Notes under the pieces: generated by a model
The model's input: the letters and a program-made list of their open reading frames with translations, nothing else
What the model was told of the DNA's origin: nothing
Database searches by the model: none
Shown here: positions 13,501 through 25,500 of the stretch, piece by piece
Numbering within the stretch: position 1 is the stretch's first letter
Layout of the letters: every line of letters begins with the position of its first letter
From: Amyelois transitella
Taxonomy: Eukaryota; Arthropoda; Insecta; Lepidoptera; Pyralidae
Assembly: GCF_032362555.1 (NCBI RefSeq)
Contig: NC_083515.1
Coordinates: forward strand, 2,205,001-2,269,000
DNA length: 64,000 nucleotides
Direction of reading: 5' to 3'
Translations under genes and position numbers: made by a program

Positions 13501-16500
13501 AATTGATTTCGGTATCCCACAAGGTTCAATATTGGGTCCACTTCTGTTCCTCATATATGTCAATAACATCCAACACATAGGCCTAAATGCAGATATCTCT
13601 CTCTACGCAGACGACACAAGTTTATTCTATTACGGTAATTCAATTAACAATATGATATCAAAAGCCCAAAAAGACTTGAATAAATTAAATAAATGGTTCT
13701 TGTCAAATTTACTTACAGTAAATGCCGATAAAACAAATTATGTCGTATTCACTGTAAAAAACAAGAAAATAAGTGAACCAATTCAACTTAAGATAAATGA
13801 CATAGAACTTAAACAAAAAACTAGTGAAAAATATCTTGGACTCAATTTGGATCACTACCTTAACTGGAATAAACATATAAATTTAATCAAAGCTAAACTA
13901 ACCTCATTAACCGGTACTTTGCGTGGAGTAACAAATTGCCTTCCACATAAAATAAAACATCTAATTTATAACTCCCTAGTAAAACCGCATATAGACTATT
14001 TGATTGAGATCTGGGGTACAGCAAACCAAACTAATTTAAAAACAATACAAGTAGCTCAAAATAAACTTATAAAATGTCTTTTTAATTATGACTTCAAAAC
14101 ACCTACTGTTAATATATACAAAAATACAAAAATAATGACAATAAGGCAAACATACTTATACTACACATGCCTGTTAATATATAAAATTATAAATAACCAT
14201 GTCCACACACTAATATCTTTCCGTAGAAAAAGTGAAATACAAAAAACCAAACTACGCAGCGCAAACCATTTAATACTACGCACTCCAAGAACAAACTATG
14301 GAAGATTTAACATACAATATGAAGGAGCGAAAATGTATAATAACCTACCAAAAGAGATGAAAGGAGTAAAATCAATAGCTATTTTTAAAAGAAAACTAAA
14401 AACATATATACACGATTTTTATAATTAACAAACTTACATCACCTTGCGGAAAACAAACAAATATAATATTACAAAAAAAAAAAAAAAAAACAAACTAAAT
14501 TCATTGCTGACACATCTAGAATAAAGTAATCCTTGTGTTGCCGGGCGCGATCGCATGCAGTCGATGACGAAGACGACGTCACTCCGTAGCTCCGTAGATC
14601 TACCCTACTATTTTTTTTCATATTTATTATTCTATACCTTCTGTGTCGAGGCTATTGGTTTTTTATATTTATATTTATTTTGTATAAAATGCATGCCCAT
14701 ACTTTATATAAATATTGTTTTCTCAGTAAGTGATTTATTTTATGTAAATCTTATGAGAATAAAGTTATTCTAAACCTGAAACCTGATGCTGTATCATTTA
14801 CAATTTATAGACATACCAGCAGAACGTTGCGAGCTTGTGAAAGGCTTCTTGTAACAATATGTACACATATTTTTTAAATACTTTTGTTTTTACAATTATT
14901 TGATAAATTAATCTATACTAATATTATAAAACTGAAGAGTTTGTTTGCTTGTTTGAACGCGCTAATCTGAGGAACTACTGGTCCGAATTAAAACAAATAT
15001 TTTTGTGTTAAATAGACCATTTATCGAGGAAGGGTTTACGCTATAGAAAAAAATTTATAAAAAATGGGGAAAAAAATTGGGAAAATTATTCATCATAAAG
15101 TGCTTCAATGATGCCCAAAATAACATATCCACGTGGACGAAGTCGCGGGCACAACTAGTAATTAATATTTGGAATTTATATAGGAAAATAAAATACATAC
15201 GAGACATTGAGGGTGCCGTGCTCGCTGCAGCACTGCGTCACGGAGGCCTGCAGGCAGCGGCGGCGCTCCTCCAGGGTGGTGGCGATCCGCTTTATCTTCA
15301 CGCTGGCTATCATCGGTTGGGTGATCGTTGTCAGGTGCACCACCTGGTTCGGATTTGAACAACTTTATTTTTCCTACTAATAGGTATTATAGATGAGAAA
15401 GTTTGTGAGTGTGTCAGTATGAAACGCAAAAACTACTGAATCGATTACGATGAAATTGGGTATGTAGGTAGCTGAAGACACAGAATAACATATAGGCGGG
15501 CGGCTTCGAGTCTCTCAAAAAAAATAAAACAATAGTATTTCACTTACTAAGAAACACTCGCTTACAAACAAAATTTACATTAATACTAGGTACTTTAATA
15601 AAACAAAATATAGATAGTTAGCCCAATAATTGGACAATTTAATACAAAATATTAATAAAGACAAAATCTGTGTATTTTATATATGTATCTTTTTTTGTAT
15701 TTCTTGTTATGTTTGTAACGAATAAACTACTCAACAGATTTTCACGAAATTTGGCACAAATATTTGTAGAAGAAATTTGTAAATACAATCTATAGATACT
15801 CATTATTATTGATTACAATAATTTCAGAGGAAAGCGTAAATCCAGCAAGAACATGTCGATACTGGACTGTCGTACTCACGACACAATTCAGGAATCGAAA
15901 AAAAAGGCCTCTTAGAAAATGTAAAAAAAAAAAAAGTATAAATAAAAAAAAAAAAGACAACAACGTCCCCGCAATGAGATAGTGACTTACAAATATAATA
16001 ACCCGCTAAAAAAAATAGAAATTCATTCACCTGTTCCAATCTCAATATGTTGTTGAACTCCTCTCCATCAACCGGCAACTTGTAATGTTTCATCAGCGCG
16101 TGCAAATCGCGCGCTTCTTGTAATATCCTGCAATTATAAAAATAAATCGTTAATAATAGTCGTTATATAAAGCATAACAGCCGGATTATACATACATATA
16201 AATAATCACGTCTACAAACCTTGCGGGGCAGACAGAGCCAACAGTCTTGAAAAGAATGACGGGTCATGTTCAGATCATAAATACAAAAAAATAATCACGT
16301 CTACATCCCTTGCAGGGCAGACAGAGCCAACAGTCTTGAAAAGACTGACGGGCCACGGGTTCAGCTGTTTAATAATTTGAATCTCGATTCTATGATTAAG
16401 TCAAACAGCTGAACGTAGTCTTTTCAGTCTTTTCAAGACAGTCGGCCCTGTCTAACCCGCAAGGGATATAGACATGCTTATATGCAGTCCAATCAATCAT

Positions 16501-19500
16501 GTCAGTCTTTTCAATCGTGTGGTGCTTAACCAACCCTCGTGATATTTCACACACATAATATAAGAGTACTAAGAGAAGCATATTCATACCATAAAAAGTT
16601 CTAAACCCATGGAGATTTGATATACTTGACACATGATTTTTAAACGCGAGCAAAGCCGCAGGCAATAGCTTATAATATATCAATGACACGTTTGTTTGTT
16701 TGTTTGTAATATCTTTATTGCATAGATATTTACACAGTAACAAGAAAATACCGTGCCGTGAGGTTCCCAGCGCCAATACAAAACAGAAAATGACCACTCC
16801 ATCTCTTTCCCATGGATGTCGTAAAAGACGACTGAGGGACAGGCTTACAAACTTGGGATTCTTTTTTTAGGCGATGGCCTCGCAACCTGTCACTATTTGA
16901 ATCTCAAATCTATCATTAAGCCAAACAGCTGAAACGTGGCCGATCAGTCTCTTCAAGACTGTTGGCCCTGTCTACCCCGCAAGCGACATAGACGTGACCA
17001 TATGTATGTATGTAACAAGAAAATAGTACATAGTAACACCTGTTACAGTTGAGAGCCACTTCGTCGTAGTAGAGAGATTGGTTGAGGGCGGTGTGAAGCG
17101 TGTTCACCAGCAACGGTGGCGCCAACCGCGATATTATGTCACAGTTCGTCACGTCATCGCCGTGACTACATGTTTCCGTCGTGTTTGCCTGCCAAAAAAG
17201 GGAAAATATCATTGCAATCTATTAAATAGGTATATAGACGTGACTTTATGTCCGTGTGCCGTGTGGTTCCCGGCACCAATACAAAAAAGAATAGAACCAC
17301 TCCATCTCTTTCCCATGGATGTAGTAAAAGGCGACTAAGGGATAGGCTTACAAACTTGAGATTCTTTTTTTAGGCGATAGGCTAGCAACTTGTCACTATT
17401 CGAATCTCAATCTATCTTAAAGCCAAATAGCTAAACGTGGCCTATCAGTCTGCTCAGGACGGTTGGCTCTGTCTACCCTGCAAGGGATATAGACGTGATT
17501 ATATGTTACATACAAGTGACTTTATGTGTGAAAAAAATATTGTACCTACATACATACACAAAGTCACGTATATATATATTAAAGAAAAAAAATAAAGAAA
17601 AAGATCTGATATTTAAAATAGACCAGCTGTGCCCGCAACTTCGTCCGCGTGGAATAGTTATTTTGGGCATCATTGAAGCCCTCAAGGATGAATAATTATC
17701 CCCGTTTTTTTTTCATTTCTCCATTATTTCTTTGCTCCTTAACATGATGTTATACAGCCTAAAGCCTTCCTCGATAAATGGTTTATTCGACCCAAAAAGT
17801 ATTTTTCAACTCGAACCATTAGTTCCTGAGATTAGCGCGTCCAAACAAACAAATTCTTCAGCTTTTTAATATTTTAAACTAGCGACCCGCCCCGGCTTCG
17901 CACGGGTGCAAAATTATAAATGTTATTATACATAAAAACCTTCCTCTTGAATCACTCTACCTGTTACAAAAAACCGCATCAAAATCCGTTGCGTAATTTT
18001 AAAGATTTAAGCATACAGACAAACAGACTAAAATAGCGACTTTGTTTTATACTATGTAGTGATAGATTACGGGATACCTGAATGTTGGGCGGGTATAGTT
18101 TCAACTCGGCGGTGTGTCGCGCCCAGGCCGCCACCACCAGCGCGGCCACCAGCCGTTGGAGAGCGCTGCCTGAACGCAGGTACACCACTATCACCTGCGA
18201 CAAACAAACAACATTATATATCATCTCGGTCATCATCAATCTATTGAATTGTGCTAGCTATTAATGATAGTGTAAGAAAGACATACCGTTTAAGCAGAAA
18301 AATTGTTATACATATGAACTCTTGATGAACTGAAACTGCACTTTGATTTGAACTTAAAAACATGCACTTTATTAAAAAAATAATACTTATGCTAAACATC
18401 AAATCGGTCTTATCGTTTTACTTAATGGTATTCCAAGTGAACTCAAAAATTTTCTTTTTATTTTTTTTTTGTAAGTGGCCAGTTGCAACCTGGTAAACGA
18501 AGTAAACAGTTTTAACTAATACTCATTTTGAATTATACTAAACACATACTTATTAATAATTAATAAAATTATCATCTTAGTCGCAAGAAATCTATCCTGG
18601 ACATAGACTTTTCCTCAACATTTTTACCGATTGAAAATGGATAATCAATCTAGCGTATTCCTAGATTATCGGCTCATTTAGTTGTTAAGTTTTTGGGTTG
18701 TACTTGACTTACATACATACATTTAATCACGTATATATCTCTTGCAGGGTAGACAGAGCCAACAGCCTTGAAAAGACTGATAGGCCACATTTTTGATTGC
18801 CTTAATTCAAATTCAAAAATTCAAATTCAAAATTTTTATTCATTATTATAGGATACTATTATATCGCTTAATAATTGTCGTATGGTTTAACAACTTGGTT
18901 GACGTCAAATAAATTACTTAAAAACTAAGTTTACTGCCGCTTCCAAGGCGTCAGTGCAGAAGAAGCGGTAACAAACTAATGATATAATTGATAATTAAAT
19001 AGACATCTTTATACGAGACTTTTAAAAATCTTACAGTAAAGTTTTTTAACAATGTATATAAAAAAATAATATGATGTGAGATTCTTAAATATTCAAAATT
19101 CAAAATATTTATTCATTATTATAGGATACTTTATATAGCTTAATAATTGTCAAAACGTATGGTTCAACAACATTGGTTGACGTCAAATAAATTACTCAAA
19201 ACTAAGTTTACTGCCGCTTCCTAGGCGTCAGTGCAGAAGAAGCGGTAACAAACTGCACTGTAATAAATGAGCACATACCTTAACGTAACAGTCTATTGGA
19301 CTCTCGTCTTCTGCTTTGTACTCTATACCAGGTGCCGGCTGGACCAGGTAACATGAGAGGTAGCCTGCAAATAAAAGATACATTATCATATAACATGACA
19401 GGATTCTCCTTACTCAGTAGAAAACAGAACATCCTTAGAACATACTCCTTAACGCTCTAATTTCCGTCGTATTTATTATGCTTTCATACTTCTTCTTGCA

Positions 19501-22500
19501 CACCCAAATTCACACCCATAAAACACACACCCGGCACCAATGAAAAAGAATAGGACCACTTCATCTCTTTCCCATGGATGTCACAAAAGGCGACTAAGGG
19601 ATAGGCTTACAAACTGGGGAATATTTTTTTTAGGCAATGGGCTAGCAACGTGTCACTATTTGAATCTCAATTCTTTCATTAAGCCAAATAGCTGAACGTG
19701 GCCATTCAGTGTTTTCAAGACTGTTGGCTCTGTCTACCCCGCAAGGGATATAGACGTGACCGTATATATGTATGTCTCTCTGATGACGTAGACTTTGATG
19801 CGGGAGGCCATCGTTTTATGGGAGGGGGGATCGACTTTGACATGATATACGTATGGGCGTGTTACCCAGCATATCCGCAGCCTTGGTCCTGGCCCTGGTG
19901 ACGTGGTGCTCCCTCTGCTGCTGAGCCTCGCTGCCGCCGAGCAGCCACTTCTGGTTGCGCAGCTCGCTGGTGCCGGAACTGCTCTCCGATGACGTCGACG
20001 TGGTGCGTGGGCGGCGTTCTTGCTGTGGGTAGGAAAAAATATTGAAAACAAATTGATTTTGAGCGAAATTTATTTTGAATCACTCACTGTCACTATTTGA
20101 ATCTCAATTCTAGAACTAAGGAAGGAAGTATGCAGAGATCGTGGTAAGTAGAAAGAGGTAGTCTCTGCCTACCCCGCCGGGAAAGAGGGGTGATTTTATG
20201 TATGTATTCTAGAACTAAGTCACAGCTGAACGTAGTCTATCAGTGTTTTCAAGACTGTTAGCTCTGTCTTAACGGCAAGGGATATAGACGTAATTACATA
20301 TGTATTTAATGTATGTTATTTTAATATGCACGCACATATAGTATGACGCTCTTGAAAAACCGGCTTAGTCAAAGTAAAAGCGCCGATCACCAACATATGT
20401 ACATATGTATAGAGGCTTGACCACGTAAACGGAGCCACATGCTTTTCCTGGGGTTCCAGGTTCTGGTGAGGTGGTTCCAGGTGAGGTGGTGAGTGCATCC
20501 GAACAGAATCTTGATGGAGAAAAATTGGAATTATTGACTCCGAGTGGGCACGATACTCAATGGGGCGACATTCCGACTGTCACACAGCAGCGAAGAATCT
20601 AAATCGCGATTACAAAGATTTCACGGATCGAAGCATAAATACAACCTTCAACTCAACAGTCTGTCACAGGGTGCCCCAGGCATAACACCTAGCCTGGCGG
20701 AAAATCTTCCCTTAGTTAATAATAGATAATAGCAAAAGTAAGTCAAAAGTCAAAAAGAATAAACAATAGACAGGTCCCATATATTTAGCGGCCTCTGTGG
20801 CGCAGCGGTAGTACGCTTGTCTGTGACACCGGAACCCCCGGGTTCGAATCCCGGCCAGGGCATGATGAGAAAAGAACTTTTTCTGATTGGCCTGGCTCTT
20901 GGATGCTTATCTATATAAGTATTTAATATAGAACCGTTGTGTTAGTATCTCGTAACACAAGTCTCGAACTTACTTCGAGGCTAACTCAATCTGTGTAATT
21001 TGTCCCATATACATACATACATAAAGTCACGCCTCTTTCCCGGAGGGGAAGGTAGAGACTACCTCTTTCCACTTGCCACTATCTCTGCATACTTCCTTCG
21101 CTTCATCCACATTCATAACTCTCTTCATGCAAGCTCGGCGGTTTCGGGTACTTTTGACCTTACCCTTTACCAGGACGTCCTTAATTGTCCCATATATATA
21201 TATGTATATTTATTTATTCATACGTGGTCTAGCGGTGCACAAAAGGAGGAATTCTCGAAATTTCCAATTGGAAACTCACCTTGAGCGGCGTGTGCAGCAA
21301 CAGCGCAGGGTCCACCGGCAGGCGGGCGGGCTGCATGGCCAGGCACAGCCACGTGGCCAGCAGCGGGCAGCCGGCCAGGAGGGTGACTTCCAGGCGAGCG
21401 TGGCGGAGGAGGTTCTCCCACACCTGGCATGATACAAGATTCAAATCAAATCGTTTATTTTGTGAACATAGATTAAATTTAAACTAGTGAACAGTGCCGT
21501 GTGGTTGCCGGCACCAATAAAAAGAGAATAGGACCGCTCTATTTCGTTCCCTTGGATGTCGCAAGAGGCGACTAAGGGATAGGCTTGGAAACCTGGGATT
21601 CTTCTCTCAGGCGGTGGGCTAACAATCTGTCGCTATTTGAATCTTAATTCTACACGTGGCCAGCAGCGGGCAGCCGGCCAGGAGGGTGACTTCCAGGCGG
21701 GCGTGGCGGAGGAGGTTCTCCCACACCTGGCATGATACAAGATTATACAGGGTGACTTTTAATTCAACTGCATAAATTTAACTGTTAAATGTACTCATCT
21801 AAAGGATATTTAAAAACGTTAAAAGAAAAATATCGGTTCAAATTTCAGAGAGTACGGGAAAAAATAAAAGTATCAAAATCCACGATCCTAAATACGTCAT
21901 ATCACCCCGGCCGGCAGAAAAGCGACGCGTAAGATTGAGAGGTCAACGACACAATTCATTCAGTTTTTTAAATGTGAAAATGATGACGTTTAATTGTTTA
22001 ATTTAAATAAAAATAGGCTCAAACAGCTCAGAAGCATGGGTAATTGGGTATAGTCTATGTTTAAAAGGATGCAGTTGTTTTAAATGTTACCCTGTATTTA
22101 AACTAGTTAATAGTGCCATGTGGTTCCCGGCACCAATAAAAAGAGAATAGGACCGCTCTATTTCGTTCCCTTGGATGCCGTAAAAGGCGACTAAGGGATA
22201 GGCTTGGAAACCTGGGATTCTTCTCTTAGGCTTCGATGGGCTAACAACCTGTCGCTATTTGAATCTCAATTCTATTCTTAAATTATTGATTAACTAAATT
22301 ACTTATATTATTGAAACGAAATATATCCGAAACAAAAAACTCACTTTCAAAGCTATATCTTGTATCTCACACACATGTTCAAACAGCACCCTCTGATATA
22401 TATGTCTCATCGCTTCTTGCAGCAACTCAGGGCTCCACATCAGGTATTGGTCATCATTCTTCGTTTCCTGACTCTTAACTTCCTCAACATTATTCACTTC

Positions 22501-25500
22501 CTCACCCTTCTTCAACTCCTCACTTTTGACATCTCCATTCGTCTCACCGTTCTCTTCAGTGGTAATTAATGGACGTGTCAAGGTACATAAAGTTTGTAGG
22601 GTCGCTTTTCTTACGGAAGATGTAGAATGGTCTAGATACGGCCAGAGACGAGGCAGAACATCTGCGAGGTCGATTGGGCTGTGAACAGATGAGACATTGT
22701 TTATGATCGGTTACCAACAAATTCGATATTCTTTACCATTAAAATTAACATAGGTCTGCCCGCAAGATGTCCTATGTTGGAAGGGACTCGTATCCAGCGT
22801 CTTGTTTATTTATTTGTTTGTAATATCTTTATTTCACAGAAATTTACACAGTTAGAAGAGAAAGTACATATTTATAAAAGAAATAAATCAATTGCAATGG
22901 CGGATTTCTCCATTAAAGGGATAATCGTCCAACCAACTGGCAAACAATAAAGAAACTAGATAACTAAGTAAAAAAAAAGCGGCCTTTCACTATATTATAC
23001 CTTTATTGTACGAGAAAGAACAAAATATGTCCACCCACAAACATGGTAAGGTCTAAAATTGTTTTATAAATATACAAGAAACAAACACAGGAGTCTTTTG
23101 AAATACATACCTATCAATCTGTAGGTAACATTCATTTTTATAAGCTTCAATCGTGAAAAATTAAAATGAATTTATTTGTCCGTCTCTTTCTAAGTCATGT
23201 AATTAGAATGAGACTAGTGGGTCTAACTTGCAGCAAATGGGAAAAAAGGTTTAGGAAATGGAAAGAAAACCGGGTAATATTTATTTATGAATTTTTTGTT
23301 AATGCTTCCAGTTTGTATGTACTTTAGTGCTGGATCACATATATGTATGAAATGGTTCGTTTTTTAAAATTCATACTGAAATTAATTTTAAAAAGAAACT
23401 AAGATGCTATCTCGCTGTCGTAAACTCACTGCAACATCTTGGCGGCCTGCGGCAGCGCGCACAGCGCGGCCAGCAGCGCCATGTAGGAGTGCGCCGGCGC
23501 AGCCAAATCGTCCTGCTCCTGCAGCAAGCGCCACAGTCTCGCGGCCACGTGGGGAACCGTCTCGCCCTACAATTATTGTATAAAAATTCTAAATATTCAG
23601 GTTCACGCAAAGCTTTATGATATTTCAGTTAGCCGCAAACATAGCGATAAACAGGGTAGTAAGAGTCAAGGCTGATAGGCCAAATACAGCTGCATGGCAT
23701 AATAGTAGAATTGAAATCCAGATAGTGACTGGTTGCTAGCTCATCGCCTAAAAGAATTCAAACTTTAGTCCTTGATCTGAATTACATACATACATACATA
23801 AAATCACGCCTCTTTCCCGGAGGGGTAGGTTGAGACTACCTCTTTCCACTTGCCACGATCTCTGCACACTTCCTTCACTGCATCCACATTCAACTCTCTT
23901 CATGCAAGCTCGGCGGTTTCGAGTACTCTGTTTCGATCTGAGTCATCTCGCTAAAAACATGGCGGAGGCTGATGTTATGTTATGATTATACAGGGTGACT
24001 TTTAATTCAACTGCATAAATTTAACTGTTAAATGTACTCATCTAAAGGATGTTTAAAAACGTTAAATGAAAAATATCGGTTCATATTTCAGAAAGTACGG
24101 AATAAAATAAAAGTATCAAGATCCAATGAGCGTCACCTGTGCGGAGAGCGCCCTGGCGGCGGGCACGAGCGCGCCGGCCGCCACCGCGGACACGTCCTCG
24201 GCCGCGTCCTCCAGCCCCGCCACCAGCTGCTCGATGGCGCCGCAGCATGTCGCCACTTCCTGTCGCAGAACATTATTTTTTTATTTTCATATAAGTTCCT
24301 TTCTACAAAGGAATACAAACAAATATTGATTTTGCAATAAATTTCAATTTAAATCAAGAATGATACTTTCCTAGACGAACGTATCTTGATCAAATTATGG
24401 ACGTCCTGGTAAAGGGTCAGGTTAAAAGTACCCGAAACCGCCGCTTGCATGAAGAGAGTTATGAATGTGGATGAAGCGAAGGAAGTGTGCAGAGATCGTG
24501 GCAAGTGGAAATAGGTAGTCTCTGCCTACCCCTCCGGAAAAGAGGTAGTCTCTGCCTACCCCTCCGGGAAAGAGGTGTGGTTTTATGTATGTATGTAATG
24601 ATACTTTCATACATACATATAATCACGTCAATATCCCTTGGGGGGAAGACAGAGCTAACAGTCTTGAAAAGACTGAAAAGCCACGTCATCTGTTTAGCTT
24701 AATGATAATCAACTAAAAGAAGAATCCCAATTTTATAAGCCTATTCCTTAGTCGTAGGCGACTAAGGAATAGGCTTGATAGAATACATGGGAACGAGATG
24801 GAGCGGTTCTAATCTTTTTTTTATTGGTACCGGGAACCACGGCCCGGCATCAAGAATGATATCTCTAATAATAATGCTTCTCTTTCTCCCTTTCGATTTA
24901 CTTGAGTGAGTGAGATAGTGGGACAATCATTTTTGTCTTGGCTACTGGAGCGTTGGTAGGCAAACTGGTAAGATATTAGTTTCCTACTGCGGGCGTGACG
25001 TCATCTGCTGGTGTCTCACCTCTCTCGCGGCCAGCAGGTACTTGTACCCGAGCAGGGCTCCGTGGCGCGCCTCCCACTGCGGCTGCGAGGCCAGGCGCGA
25101 CAGCAGCGCCGCCATGGCCGCCACTCGCTGTGACGTCATCTGCTGGTGTCTCACCTCTCTCGCGGCCAGCAGGTACTTGTACCCGAGCAGGGCTCCGTGG
25201 CGCGCCTCCCACTGCGGCTGCGAGGCCAGGCGCGACAGCAGCGCCGCCACGGCCGCCACTCGCTGTGACGTCATCTGCTGGTGTCTCACCTCTCTCGCGG
25301 CCAGCAGGTACTTGTACCCGAGCAGGGCTCCGTGGCGCGCCTCCCACTGCGGCTGCGAGGCCAGGCGCGACAGCAGCGCCGCCACGGCCGCCACTCGCTG
25401 TGACGTCATCTGCTGGTGTCTCACCTCTCTCGCGGCCAGCAGGTACTTGTACCCGAGCAGGGCTCCGTGGCGCGCCTCCCACTGCGGCTGCGAGGCCAGG

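Larger units (their letters stand above)
10906..14490 (+). mobile_element. non-LTR retrotransposon (LINE), frameshifted
   Basis: A LINE lies antisense in BTAF1 intron 19. An ORF1 remnant is followed by an endonuclease/reverse transcriptase ORF2 and an A-run at 14,471-14,490. The 5' end is uncertain: BTAF1 exon 20 ends at 10,864 and LINE-like coding is clear from about 10,920. The element may extend past the A-run to about 14,775. The APE-type endonuclease and RT sequence suggest the Jockey/CR1/L2 group; the clade was not resolved. No target-site duplication was identified. Confidence 0.85.

Noticed and set aside
20789-20870. tRNA gene.
   Set aside because: It has box A and box B, but the sequence continues into a SINE body, and a second copy with the same body is at 38,793.
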